A stretch of DNA of 64,000 nt, from assembly GCF_003816055.1 (NCBI RefSeq), contig NZ_CP033906.1, positions 1,488,001 through 1,552,000 on the forward strand. Reading direction: 5' to 3'. The position numbers and the translations under genes are program-made. Positions 1-8,403 of the stretch are shown in pieces; positions within the stretch are counted from its first letter, which is position 1, and each line of letters opens with the position of its first letter. Under the pieces are notes generated by a model, which was not told the origin of the DNA, searched no databases, and worked only from the letters and a program-made list of their open reading frames with translations. This DNA comes from Bacillus sp. FJAT-42376 (GTDB lineage: Bacteria > Bacillota > Bacilli > Bacillales > Bacillaceae).

Positions 1-89
1 TTTATCTATACTTTCATTCTAGAAAAAGGAAGGGAAAGCGTAAATAGACAAGTTGCACAAAAAACTGAAAGGGCTTTCGTGCAATCTGC

Positions 90-986
90 CTATTCAACAG
101 GAGGAAGCGGATTTTCCCTGTGAATAATCAAGAGATAAACCGCAAGGGCGTTAGAAAAGTATTTAATATCAATCCCTGTCCTCTCAATAAAGCGGTCAAT
201 CCGGTATTGAAGGCTGTTCCGGTGCATATACAGCGCTTTGGCTGCAGAAGAAACGTTTAAGTTGCTGGAAAAAAACACCTTCAGCGTTGAAATCAGCTCT
301 TCCTCCTCAAGCGTTTCAATCAGCCGGTCCGAAATCGCGCTTTGAACAGCCCGATACCGGCTTCCCGTCAGAAATAGGGGACAGGCTTCATAAAAGGTCA
401 TGATTTTATTTTTTGGAAGAAGTCCCGGGAACTCCAGGAACATGTGCCGCTCAGCATCAAATTTTTCTTTCAGCTGCGCATTGCTTTCATGGATTTGTCC
501 GATGAAAAAGGCAGGCTCCATGAAAAAGTCACTCAGGACGGAGGAGGACAGAGCGGCAATGGATTCCATATCAAGCAATCCTGATGCCGCCTTTTCAATA
601 ACAACACACGTCTGCCGGGACAGCCAGACGACTTCAGACTCCTCCATAAATCCTCCCGCCGCTTCCACAAATGCCTGCTTATCCTCAATGCGTTCACTGA
701 ATTTCACATGAATAAAGCGAACAGCAAGAGGAGTAGGGGGCGAAGGATCTTTTCCCGTTAAATAGCCGTACCACCGATTTTCTGCTGAATTTCCGCCAGT
801 ATCCTCATGAAGAAAAACTTCCTCAAAAAGAGCTTGAAGCAAGCTTTCCTCTTTATCTGTCAGCCTGGATTTCCGAATGCCAAAACTCTCTCCGTCAGCT
901 GTTTCAAACCATTTATACTCATCCATCAGCCTTGGTTCTCCCGATAGAAGATCATGCTGGAAGTAAATCTTCAGTTGCTGAAGCAT
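90..986 (-). CDS. PucR-family helix-turn-helix transcriptional regulator
   Basis: The last 70 residues form a PucR-type C-terminal helix-turn-helix domain (about residues 235-290), with the typical 'SSAAKALYMHRNSLQYRI' helix pair followed by 'FSNALAVYLLI'. The first 200 residues match no ligand-binding domain I recognise, so the inducer is unknown. The annotated start is the ATG at 986, because AAGGAG ends about seven bases upstream of it; the ATG at 992 lies only one base from that Shine-Dalgarno. The gene runs alone toward the left edge and no target operon is visible. DNA binding is well supported by family; the regulated pathway is not. Confidence 0.75.
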   Translation of the reverse strand: MLQQLKIYFQHDLLSGEPRLMDEYKWFETADGESFGIRKSRLTDKEESLLQALFEEVFLHEDTGGNSAENRWYGYLTGKDPSPPTPLAVRFIHVKFSERIEDKQAFVEAAGGFMEESEVVWLSRQTCVVIEKAASGLLDMESIAALSSSVLSDFFMEPAFFIGQIHESNAQLKEKFDAERHMFLEFPGLLPKNKIMTFYEACPLFLTGSRYRAVQSAISDRLIETLEEEELISTLKVFFSSNLNVSSAAKALYMHRNSLQYRIDRFIERTGIDIKYFSNALAVYLLIIHRENPLPPVE

Positions 987-1138
987 CGCCATACTCCTTT
1001 ATATTGGTAGTGTGATTTTTATTATAACAGGAAGTCAGTCCCGTAGTACCGGCAGGCGGATAGAGAGCGGAAAGCGGTTTGGAGATGTGCAGAAAACCAG
1101 ATGCTGGCTGATTGTACCTGGAAAGTTACCGGCGGGGG

Positions 1139-1390
1139 TCAGTCCCCCAAAATTTCACCGTACTAAAGCTCCGGCACCGCCGCTTGAAAGCCTTGGCAGA
1201 TAAGGGGTGATCGGCTGAGGTCTCTGTCCCCTGCTGCGGTGAAGCGGAAGGGGACAGGCACTGTGCCAGTCCCCTGAAATTTTACCGTACTAAAGCTCTG
1301 GCACCGCCGCTTGAAAGCCTTGGCAGATAAGGGTTGATCGGCTGTGGTCTATGTCCCCTGCTGCGGTGAAGCAGAAGGGGACAGGCACCC
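1139..1390. repeat. Tandem pair of ~127-bp intergenic elements with GGGGACAGGCA-type ends
   Basis: Two nearly identical units lie head to tail (about 1140-1262 and 1267-1389, period about 127 bp). Each begins CAGTCCCC, contains CACCGCCGCTTGAAAGCC, and ends GAAGGGGACAGGCA. The ends of the second unit are near-perfect inverted repeats (TGCCAGTCCCC versus GGGGACAGGCA reversed, one mismatch). No protein is encoded. They fill most of the 450-base gap between the PucR gene and yheE. A related but distinct pair with CACTGACCCCC ends lies at 53679-53929. Confidence 0.85.
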
Positions 1391-1405
1391 CCGCCATCTC
1401 CGCAC

Positions 1406-1440
1406 AAAAACAGCAGAACGAAAGTGTCCGTTCTGCTGTT
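1406..1440 (-). terminator. Intrinsic terminator of yheE
   Basis: A perfect 12-bp inverted repeat (AACAGCAGAACG at 1409-1420 and CGTTCTGCTGTT at 1429-1440) with an 8-base loop lies just past the yheE stop on the minus strand and is followed by a short U tract in that direction. Confidence 0.85.
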
Positions 1441-1444
1441 TCAT

Positions 1445-1654
1445 TTATTCATAAACGTGAAAAAGCATCAGTTCATGGATCTGGGTAAGCAAGTGTTCTT
1501 CTTCGTCTCCCGGAGGAATGGATGTGCCCCATTCCACCTGTCCATTTTTATGGTAAATGCCATCGTAATGGGTTCCTTTAAAATAAAAGGAAATTCGCCA
1601 TCCCGGCAGGTTTGCCTGCTGGAATAAGGGTTTCCACTGAAAATGCTGAACCAT
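1445..1654 (-). CDS. yheE: YheE family protein (small conserved protein)
   Basis: This 69-residue protein matches the YheE family as I recall it: N-terminal 'HFQWKPLFQ', a central 'LPGWRISFYFKGTHYDGIYH' stretch and the conserved end 'IHELMLFHVYE'. Function is unknown. It has no signal peptide or membrane helix. As in B. subtilis it follows the yheC/yheD ATP-grasp genes on the same strand. A terminator separates it from them (1710-1744), and a short palindrome, TTTACT-AA-AGTAAA at 1682-1695, lies in its upstream region, so it probably has its own promoter. Identity is firm; role is not known. Confidence 0.85.
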   Translation of the reverse strand: MVQHFQWKPLFQQANLPGWRISFYFKGTHYDGIYHKNGQVEWGTSIPPGDEEEHLLTQIHELMLFHVYE

Positions 1655-1709
1655 GTTCCATCACTCCTTGTTCAATGTTTCTTTACTAAAGTAAATACGG
1701 CATAAACAG

Positions 1710-1744
1710 AAAAAATCCTTTTGCCAATAACTGGTCAAAAGGAT
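1710..1744 (-). terminator. Intrinsic terminator at the end of the ATP-grasp operon
   Basis: ATCCTTTTG (1715-1723) and CAAAAGGAT (1736-1744) pair around an 11-base loop, followed on the minus strand by a run of U (A-run 1710-1715). The 5' arm overlaps the last codons of the upstream gene, so the operon ends tightly before yheE. Confidence 0.75.
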
Positions 1745-2763
1745 CGGGTTTCCGCCAGATGAAGGAACAGCCTGGAAAGCTGCGAAATGCGGGCACGTTC
1801 AATTTCGGGTTCATCAAATTTCATGGGCTTGGAATTGATTTCGTAAATGTAAAGGTTCCCGTTTTGATCGAGGCCGGCATCGATTGAAAATTCCCCGATC
1901 AGTCCATACCTTTCTGATAGGGCTTTCCCGGCTGTTTCTGTGAGAAAGTGCAGCTGATTTTGATCAACCCGATTTTCAATCAGGCGGAATGGCACGATTT
2001 CTCCTCCGGCTGGTACATGGGTGGTCAGGTTTTGTTTTTTCGCTACGCGCACTCCGGTTCCAGCGAGCACGTGGGATGTTCCATTAAAAACGCCAAGGAT
2101 TCGCAAATCGTATTTCCTTCCATTGATCAAATCCGAATCGATGGACTGCTGAACGATGACAGGTGTGCCGGAAATTTTCTCCCACACCTCTTCAATCGTT
2201 GTTTGAAAGGGAGGCGCTTCAATCGTTTCTGCCAGTACAGCGTGTTTGCTTAGCATAGTCACCTTCATAATGCCTTTTCCTTTGCATTGATGGACTGGCT
2301 TAATGTAGATTTTTCCAAGTCTTGCCGTCCATTCCTTTAAATCTTCCTCACTTTCTATAAAGGAGGTGATCGGGAGAAAGGGACGGAGAAGGGGGACATC
2401 GGATAGAGCATTCCAGACTTCCCATTTATTGAAAAAGGAAGGATTGCACAGGATGATTTGTTTTTCTTTCAGCTTCTTAAGGCACTCCTCCGCTTTTTGT
2501 TCGGCTGTTCTTGTTGGAATCCGGTTGTAGACAACGTCCGGAAGCGGAGCTTTAATGATTCGCCATTGATGCTTTTCGGCAAAGAAGCTGAATCCTTCCG
2601 CATACCGGTCCTTCATTCCTTCGGGTGTAAGGACATAGCATAGACCGCCGCGTCTGGAAATCTCCCCGATCAGTTTTTTAAAATAAAACTCGCTGCCGCA
2701 GAAGGTCCGGGGATTTTTTCCTGAAGCCGTCAAAATGGCAACCCTCGGCTGACCGGTCGTCAT
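1735..2763 (-). CDS. YheC/YheD-family ATP-grasp protein, fourth gene of the operon
   Basis: This 342-residue protein is a YheC/YheD-type ATP-grasp enzyme. Visible motifs are the family signature 'VVYNRIPTR' (about residue 78), 'NPSFFNKWEVWNALSDV', the nucleotide-binding strand 'IYIKPVHQCKGKGI', 'YDLRILGVF', and the metal-binding end 'LYIYEINSKPMKF'. It lacks the long N-terminal domain of the 456-residue paralogs, so it is close to a bare catalytic domain. Its start overlaps the stop of the preceding gene by four bases (ATGA), implying translational coupling. ATP-grasp enzymes join a carboxylate to an amine; in B. subtilis YheC and YheD are associated with the spore coat. Substrate unknown. 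Confidence 0.85.
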   Translation of the reverse strand: MTTGQPRVAILTASGKNPRTFCGSEFYFKKLIGEISRRGGLCYVLTPEGMKDRYAEGFSFFAEKHQWRIIKAPLPDVVYNRIPTRTAEQKAEECLKKLKEKQIILCNPSFFNKWEVWNALSDVPLLRPFLPITSFIESEEDLKEWTARLGKIYIKPVHQCKGKGIMKVTMLSKHAVLAETIEAPPFQTTIEEVWEKISGTPVIVQQSIDSDLINGRKYDLRILGVFNGTSHVLAGTGVRVAKKQNLTTHVPAGGEIVPFRLIENRVDQNQLHFLTETAGKALSERYGLIGEFSIDAGLDQNGNLYIYEINSKPMKFDEPEIERARISQLSRLFLHLAETRSF

Positions 2764-4130
2764 TGAACGATATCCTCCGGCGATTCAACAGACTTCTTCA
2801 TGAGAAACATGGCATAATCAAGGAATTGCCGTCTTGAAAGCAAATCTCCATCCTTGAGCTTCGGATGGGAAAAGATGGAGCGTCCGGGTTTGGAATTGGC
2901 TTCAAACAGCCAGACCTTCCCTGACTGATCCAATCCGAGATCAAATCCAATTTCCCCGATGAACCCGGGAACTTTACTGTCAATATGACGGCTGAGCAAT
3001 ATGGAGGCGTCGGTTAAATGATGCAGGACACGGATTCGTTCCTGGGGATCATCGAACAGCTCCTCCAGTGTTTTCACAATGCCTCCGCTGTTTAAGTGAG
3101 TCGTGACGCTGCCCCGCCCGGCAACCTTCGCCGCAATCGCCGTTACATTCCACTCGCCTTCCGCATCTTTGTTTGTGTGAATACGGAAATCAACCGGCTG
3201 GCCGCCCTGCTGGAACAGCTCGATTCCCTGCTGGGCAAGATACGCATCAAGGAGCCGGCCTTCGAAGGAATGCTTGAAGAAATGTTCAAGGGAAGGATAC
3301 TTTCTCAGTTTGTTCTGAAAGGTTTCATCCCTGTATTTGCAGAAGTAGCATTCTTCCTTCCGGCTGTACATGATCTGAAACACTCCGAGACCAAGGCTGC
3401 CGTTTGCCGGCTTCAAATACACGCTTTTATAGGAACTGAGCATTTGCTCAATTTTTTCCAGAGTCGGACCGAGGACGGTTTCAGGCAAATACCCTTGGGC
3501 TTCCGGAATGTCGGATAGCGTTTGGTGAATGTCCCATTTGTTGAAGAAGCCTGGATTGAACCATGGGATTCCGTATTCTTCGATCAGCCGGCGTTTCACG
3601 AGCTTCAGAGCCTGATGGTTTTCCACTTTTCGGTTCGGAAGGCGGTCATATACGACGTTTGGGATAGGGACTTCAAGCTCGCTCCACCCTTTTTGGCCAT
3701 ATGTATAGCCGGTGACCGTTCCATTTTCCCAATTGATGTGATGGGCGCCGAAGACAACCGTATACATTCCGGCTGTCTGGTCCATGCTCATCATTTTCGC
3801 AAAAAATAATGAGCGTTCCCCAATCGGACGGAGAAGCGAATCTGTAAATCCTGCTGTGAAAATGCCGATCAGCGGACCTAGATACAGAATTCCGTCATGA
3901 ACGAGAATCCTTGTTTTCCCCGCAAAAGGGAGCTTCAGTTTCTTCACGAGTGCAGGATGGATTCCGATTTCGGATTCGCTTTTTCCGCTCGTCTGAGAAG
4001 TGCACGGAAGGCAGAACGTTCCAAAAGCGGCATGGGTGACGGAATCGAACACATCATGGCCGGCGGGGAAATGAAATTCCGGTCCGCTGTCGTTTTCATC
4101 GAGCAGATAGAGTGTATAAAATTCGGACAT
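2760..4130 (-). CDS. yheD: YheD, spore-coat-associated ATP-grasp protein
   Basis: This 456-residue protein corresponds in length (B. subtilis YheD about 453) and position to YheD. It has an N-terminal domain of about 150 residues and a C-terminal ATP-grasp domain: 'VVYDRLPNRK', 'FFNKWDIHQTLSD', 'SVYLKPANGSLGLGVF', 'DFRIHTNKD', and 'VWLFEANSKPGRS' bearing the Mg-ligand Glu and Asn. It lies 19 bases downstream of the shorter yheC-like gene, matching the yheC-yheD order. A GGAG precedes the ATG by about 13 bases, slightly long. The usual description is endospore coat-associated; the reaction is unknown. Confidence 0.85.
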   Translation of the reverse strand: MSEFYTLYLLDENDSGPEFHFPAGHDVFDSVTHAAFGTFCLPCTSQTSGKSESEIGIHPALVKKLKLPFAGKTRILVHDGILYLGPLIGIFTAGFTDSLLRPIGERSLFFAKMMSMDQTAGMYTVVFGAHHINWENGTVTGYTYGQKGWSELEVPIPNVVYDRLPNRKVENHQALKLVKRRLIEEYGIPWFNPGFFNKWDIHQTLSDIPEAQGYLPETVLGPTLEKIEQMLSSYKSVYLKPANGSLGLGVFQIMYSRKEECYFCKYRDETFQNKLRKYPSLEHFFKHSFEGRLLDAYLAQQGIELFQQGGQPVDFRIHTNKDAEGEWNVTAIAAKVAGRGSVTTHLNSGGIVKTLEELFDDPQERIRVLHHLTDASILLSRHIDSKVPGFIGEIGFDLGLDQSGKVWLFEANSKPGRSIFSHPKLKDGDLLSRRQFLDYAMFLMKKSVESPEDIVQ

Positions 4131-4149
4131 AAGTTCGTTCAGGCTCCTT

Positions 4150-5250
4150 TCATTCTGGTAATGGGCGGTCGCTGCCGGCGAGACTATTCCCTGAAATCAG
4201 GTGCTTGCAGTATGCAAGGGGGGCTTCAAAAAGATTGTTTTTCTGTTCCGGCAATGTTTGCATAATAAGCTGTCGTCCGGGCTTTGAGTTGACGTCGAGA
4301 ATCCAGATTGATCCGTCCCGGGAATAGCCGATATCGATTCCGAGCTCGAACAGGGAAGCGAACGATTCCTCGAGAACAAGGGGAAGCTTCGCCAGAATGG
4401 TGGAAAGATCATCATGGAAAAGATAAGCCTGGCGCCTTGATAGTTTGCTGAACCAGTCCTCGTAGGAGTTGCCTTCTCCGCCGCTTCCCAAATTGGAAAT
4501 GAAGGAGCCTTGGTACCCTCTTCGAATTCCCCGTCCGCGCTCGGTCCAGTTGCCGTTTCCATCCTTTTGCATCAGAATCCGGATATCAAACGGATAGCGG
4601 TTCCGGTCTGAGAGCGAAAGGAGAGGCTGCATTAAGTAAGCGTGGGGGGATTGCTTTAGGAACAGATTCATCCACGATTCAAATTCATCCAAAGAAGGGA
4701 AGGGCTTCGTTTTTTTATGAACCCCGCTGTGATATACGGCTTCAATGGTTTTTCCGCTAAGGGTCAGGGCGATAATCCCGCGTCCCTGAGAGCCTTTTAA
4801 TGGCTTTAACATGCATTGTCTTTCACGGAACAGAAGCGGGAGTACATCCTTGGCTGTCTGAATGAGTGTGGTGTCGGGAAGATAGAAGGAGAGAGTGGAA
4901 TCTTTTTTGACCGCCTCGTACACGGCCCATTTATCGGGCAGTCCCTTTCCAAGAAAAACCGTATCGGGTCTGTTTTTCAGCCATTCGGCTATAGGGCGGG
5001 ATTTAGATGAGCGGTCCCCCTTGCTGTAAAAGCACCGGTCATAAATATAGGCTGGAATGGGCTGGAGAGAAGGTGTCCACGTTTCGTTTTCATATACAAA
5101 TCCTTTTACAAGCGCCGTGCCGGGCTGAATATCAGCAGGACAGAAACGGAACAGTGTCAGTCCGTAGGCACCGGATCTTTTGGCAATTTCAGTGGAATAT
5201 GCTTTTTCCGCTTCCTGATGAAGCGTCATAAATCCGAGTGTCATCTTCAT
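4150..5250 (-). CDS. yheC: YheC, ATP-grasp protein of the spore-coat-associated family
   Basis: The product is 366 residues (B. subtilis YheC about 363). Motifs in order are 'AYIYDRCFYSKG', 'GLPDKWAVYEAV', the ATP-binding 'CMLKPLKGSQGRGIIAL', 'FDIRILMQKD', 'FISNLGSGGEG' and the catalytic end 'IWILDVNSKPGRQ', where Asp replaces the Glu seen in the other three paralogs before V-N-S-K-P. The start overlaps the stop of the upstream paralog by four bases. A sporulation role is inferred from family knowledge; no sporulation promoter could be identified. Confidence 0.82.
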   Translation of the reverse strand: MKMTLGFMTLHQEAEKAYSTEIAKRSGAYGLTLFRFCPADIQPGTALVKGFVYENETWTPSLQPIPAYIYDRCFYSKGDRSSKSRPIAEWLKNRPDTVFLGKGLPDKWAVYEAVKKDSTLSFYLPDTTLIQTAKDVLPLLFRERQCMLKPLKGSQGRGIIALTLSGKTIEAVYHSGVHKKTKPFPSLDEFESWMNLFLKQSPHAYLMQPLLSLSDRNRYPFDIRILMQKDGNGNWTERGRGIRRGYQGSFISNLGSGGEGNSYEDWFSKLSRRQAYLFHDDLSTILAKLPLVLEESFASLFELGIDIGYSRDGSIWILDVNSKPGRQLIMQTLPEQKNNLFEAPLAYCKHLISGNSLAGSDRPLPE

Positions 5251-6617
5251 TTCTTTTCCACCTCATTTCGATTACTTAAATGCATTCCAAAATCCGCCAC
5301 CGCTTTAGCGGAGGGTCTTACTTTTACAAGCCCTGAAACGTATTCGCTGTTTTTGGAAGGCTTGGAATTAATTTCGATCAGCCAGAGACGCTCATCCTCA
5401 TCCAATGTCAAATCAATTCCGAACTCTCCGTAGCAGCCGTCCGTATTCCGTTCGACAGCAAGGCAGATTTCTTCGGATAGTTCTGCAAGCATGTTTCGGA
5501 TGCTGCGGGCTTTTTTATCGCCGTACAGCTCCGTCAGAATTTTTTTGACCGGATAGGCTGTGCCTCCCTGATATAGATTCGAAACGAAGGTGCTGTCTGA
5601 TGAAACCCTTGCTGTCATCGACGTGACCCCCCATACCTGTTCATTCTTTTTATGGCAGAGAATGCGGAAGTCGAGAGGCTTGCTGTGGTACGTAATGATG
5701 CGGATGGTTTCCTGAAGCATGTAAGGCTCTTTTGTCAGCCTCGGATACATATGCCTGAATAGTTCATCGGTTTCCTTGAATCGGGAAGCCGGTTCTATGG
5801 AAGACGTATCATCGAGTAAATATCCGTCATCCGTTTCCCGGACCCTGAATATTTTTTTCCCCTGGCTCCCGTAGATCGGCTTAATAAAAAAATCAGCATA
5901 GGTTGCGGTGTACAGATCGAAATCCTTCTTGGAAGCAAGTTTTTTAGAAGCCGGAACGTATGGCAGCAGAACAGGATCCGATTCAAGCCATTCATAAACC
6001 TCCCATTTGTTTAAGAAGCGGTGATTAAAAAAAGGGATTCCAAGCCGGACCAGTTCTTTTGTAAAAGAAATGAATGGGAACCCGAGCTCCGTTTTTCTTT
6101 GATGCAGCCGGTTGTGAATAACGTCCGGATAAGGCATCACCGTCCTTACCCACTGTTCATCCTGCCGCACCCAGCCGCTGACGTTCCCTTCTTTCCAGTC
6201 TTTCAAAGCAAACAGATAAAATAAATACCCTCTCTCCGCACAGTAAGAAGCAAGCTCTGTAAAATAATCCTCCATATTCCCGAGTGAAATGTGATTCTCT
6301 GCAGCCCGGCTGTCTGTAAGGATGGCAAAAACGGGTCCAAGCGAAATCCGGTCTGCTTCCATGCGAATCTGAAGGGTTTGGCCGCCAATCAGCCGTTCCG
6401 GAATGGAAGCAGAGAGGGCGGCGGACTTGGATAAGGAGAGGAAAGAACTCTTATCATTTATAATTACGAGCCGGACTTTCACACTATTCCTTCCAATCGA
6501 AAGGACACACCATCGGGAATTTGAAAATTCCCTGAATTGTTCAAGCAGTCCGCTGCTGATTTTGACAGACGGATTTGGATCATCGTGAAGAAAAAGATCG
6601 GTTTTTTTCCATTTCAT
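5247..6617 (-). CDS. Additional YheD-type ATP-grasp protein, first gene of the operon
   Basis: This 456-residue paralog has the same two-part plan as YheD: about 150 N-terminal residues without a recognised domain, then ATP-grasp motifs 'DVIHNRLHQRKTE', 'FLNKWEVYEWLES', 'FFIKPIYGSQGKKIF', 'DFRILCHKK', 'GEFGIDLTLDEDERL' and 'LIEINSKPSK'. It has no counterpart at this position in B. subtilis as I recall it. A GAGGGA about six bases upstream fixes the ATG at 6617. The gene is divergent from yheB; only about 115 bases separate the two coding regions, and they contain a strong promoter and palindrome on the yheB side. Confidence 0.83.
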   Translation of the reverse strand: MKWKKTDLFLHDDPNPSVKISSGLLEQFREFSNSRWCVLSIGRNSVKVRLVIINDKSSFLSLSKSAALSASIPERLIGGQTLQIRMEADRISLGPVFAILTDSRAAENHISLGNMEDYFTELASYCAERGYLFYLFALKDWKEGNVSGWVRQDEQWVRTVMPYPDVIHNRLHQRKTELGFPFISFTKELVRLGIPFFNHRFLNKWEVYEWLESDPVLLPYVPASKKLASKKDFDLYTATYADFFIKPIYGSQGKKIFRVRETDDGYLLDDTSSIEPASRFKETDELFRHMYPRLTKEPYMLQETIRIITYHSKPLDFRILCHKKNEQVWGVTSMTARVSSDSTFVSNLYQGGTAYPVKKILTELYGDKKARSIRNMLAELSEEICLAVERNTDGCYGEFGIDLTLDEDERLWLIEINSKPSKNSEYVSGLVKVRPSAKAVADFGMHLSNRNEVEKK

Positions 6618-6630
6618 CGCAATCCCTCAT

Positions 6631-6668
6631 TTGCCGAATGGCGTAACTAGAACTATAATTTGTTCTAG
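6631..6668 (+). promoter_or_regulatory. SigA-type promoter of yheB with a 7-bp inverted repeat around the -10 box
   Basis: TTGCCG (6631-6636), a 17-base spacer and TATAAT (6654-6659) form a good housekeeping promoter. The -10 box lies inside a perfect inverted repeat, CTAGAAC (6647-6653), eight bases, GTTCTAG (6662-6668). A protein bound there would block the promoter. The 8-base spacing rules out the LexA box GAAC-N4-GTTC. Confidence 0.7.
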
Positions 6669-6732
6669 GCAGATGTCCTTATCAGCAGTTTATGGAAAAA
6701 ACGAAAAGTATGTGAAGATATGGAGTGTTAGA

Positions 6733-7869
6733 ATGAGCGTACTATGGACTTTTATTTTTATGATTGGAATTGGAGCAGCGATTGGCGGAATCACGAACCA
6801 TCTGGCCATTCAAATGCTGTTCAGGCCCTATAATCCTGTCTACGTATTTGGAAAGCGGGTCCCCTTTACTCCGGGTCTGATTCCGAAGCGAAGAGACCAA
6901 ATGGCGGAGCAGATGGGGAAAATGGTGATCGAACATTTGCTTACGGCGGATAGCCTCAAGAAGAAAATAACAGAATCTTCTTTTGGACAGGCCCTTGAAT
7001 CATGGGCTGAAAAAATGGTGTTTGACTGGTTGAAACAAAATCAGACAGTGCTCGAAATCGCTGAAAAAGCTGGCGTCAGTCACGCGGATGAGAAAACCGA
7101 GCAAATGATTTTAACAATGATTGAGAACAAATGGAGAGAATTTGAAGCGGAAAACCGCGAAAAGACTCTGTCGGAGCTAATGCCGCCGGCGCTTGAAGCA
7201 AAGCTTGACGGAAAAGCGAAAGAAATCGCTCATTATATAATCCTTTCAGGGATCCGCTATTTTGAGAGCGTGGAAGGCAAAAACAGGATCCGGAATATGA
7301 TCGATGACTTCCTGGCAGAACGCGGCCGCCTGGGAAGCATGATTCAAATGTTTACTGGTAATATGAACCTATCCGACCTCGTGCAGCCGGAGCTGATCAA
7401 ATTCCTGAAAAACGGCGAAACGGAAGCCTTTATCGGCGACTTAATTACAGGCGAATGGCAAAAAGCAAAGCAGCTGAAATTCCGGGAGATTCAGGAGAAA
7501 TTGAATCTGAACGAGAGCATCGGCGAGCTTAAAACCAGGATCATCCGCTCTGCCGGCATCAAGGATTGGTATGGCAAAACGGTCTACGAAATAACAGAGC
7601 CTTACCACAATCAGATGAGAACGAGGTTCATCCCAAATATGATTTCGATGGCACTTGGCGGTTTGACCAATCATATGGATGAGCTCATGAAACAGCTTCG
7701 AATTGAGCAGATCGTCAAGGAACAGGTCGATACGTTCTCCACTCAAAGACTGGAGCAGATGGTGCTCTCCATTACAAGCAGTGAGTTGAAAATGATTACT
7801 TATTTGGGAGCCCTGCTCGGCGGTCTGATTGGAATCATCCAGGCTTTGTTCGCCATTTTCCAAGGGTAA
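6733..7869 (+). CDS. yheB: YheB, DUF445 family membrane-associated protein
   Basis: The product is 378 residues, matching YheB (about 377). It opens with a hydrophobic segment (residues 4-20), then the DUF445 hallmarks 'GGITNHLAIQMLFRPYNP' and 'PFTPGLIPKRRDQMAEQMG', a long helical middle, a second 'GGLTNHMDEL' and a C-terminal hydrophobic hairpin 'YLGALLGGLIGIIQALFAIF'. The start at 6733 is chosen because GGAGTG lies about six bases upstream; the frame extends back to a TTG at 6631 that is the -35 box. Function is unknown. The neighbour yheA follows after 100 bases. Confidence 0.9.
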   Translation: MSVLWTFIFMIGIGAAIGGITNHLAIQMLFRPYNPVYVFGKRVPFTPGLIPKRRDQMAEQMGKMVIEHLLTADSLKKKITESSFGQALESWAEKMVFDWLKQNQTVLEIAEKAGVSHADEKTEQMILTMIENKWREFEAENREKTLSELMPPALEAKLDGKAKEIAHYIILSGIRYFESVEGKNRIRNMIDDFLAERGRLGSMIQMFTGNMNLSDLVQPELIKFLKNGETEAFIGDLITGEWQKAKQLKFREIQEKLNLNESIGELKTRIIRSAGIKDWYGKTVYEITEPYHNQMRTRFIPNMISMALGGLTNHMDELMKQLRIEQIVKEQVDTFSTQRLEQMVLSITSSELKMITYLGALLGGLIGIIQALFAIFQG

Positions 7870-7969
7870 AGACATGAGCCGGCCAGGCATCCCATGAAAA
7901 ACAAAAGCATTTCTGTTATAGTGGGTAGGGGTCCTAAACTAGGATCGTATTAAAAAGGAGGGCGACCAT

Positions 7970-8320
7970 ATGTCAAACCATTTATATGATGAAGCAAGCG
8001 GTCTGGAAAAAGCGCTTCGCGAAAGCACAGAATACAAGCAGCTGAGAGCGCTGTACGATCAAGTAAACGCAGATGAAGCAGCTAAAAATATGTTCGACAA
8101 CTTCCGTGACATTCAGCTGAAGCTTCAGCAAAAACAAATGTCCGGCCAGGAAATCTCACAAGAGGAAGTCGAGCAGGCGCAAAAATCTGTCGCGCTTGTC
8201 CAGCAGCATCCAACGATCGCCCAACTTATGGAAGCCGAACAGCGCATGAGCATGGTTATCGCCGAACTAAATAAAATCATCATGAAGCCGCTTGAAGAGC
8301 TATACGGAGCGGTAGAATAA
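7970..8320 (+). CDS. yheA: YheA, YlbF/YmcA-family protein
   Basis: This 116-residue, almost entirely helical protein has the YlbF/YmcA (DUF964) signature: 'SEYKQLR'-like N-terminal helix, 'AAKNMFDNFRDIQLKLQQKQMSGQEIS' and 'QQHPTIAQLMEAEQRMSMVIAELNKII'. YlbF and YmcA paralogs form the Y-complex with YaaT and influence biofilm, competence and sporulation through RNase Y; YheA itself is uncharacterised. AAAGGAGG eight bases upstream is a strong ribosome-binding site. A terminator follows directly. Confidence 0.9.
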   Translation: MSNHLYDEASGLEKALRESTEYKQLRALYDQVNADEAAKNMFDNFRDIQLKLQQKQMSGQEISQEEVEQAQKSVALVQQHPTIAQLMEAEQRMSMVIAELNKIIMKPLEELYGAVE

Positions 8321-8325
8321 GAACA

Positions 8326-8361
8326 TAAAAAAATCGCCTTCTCCGGGGGGCGATTTTTTTA
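8326..8361 (+). terminator. Intrinsic terminator after yheA
   Basis: AAAAAAATCGCC (8327-8338) pairs with GGCGATTTTTTT (8349-8360), giving a hairpin with a U tract in the sense of yheA. The A-run makes it potentially bidirectional. Confidence 0.9.
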
Positions 8362-8403
8362 TGTTTCTCAATTGGAATTATGGCTGCCGCCCATTGTCAG
8401 TCC

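Noticed and set aside
6647..6668. LexA (SOS) box before yheB
   Set aside because: GAAC and GTTC are eight bases apart instead of the four needed for the Bacillus LexA site.
6631..6732. Longer yheB starting from TTG at 6631
   Set aside because: The TTG is the -35 box of the promoter, and the ATG at 6733 gives the family length and has a ribosome-binding site.
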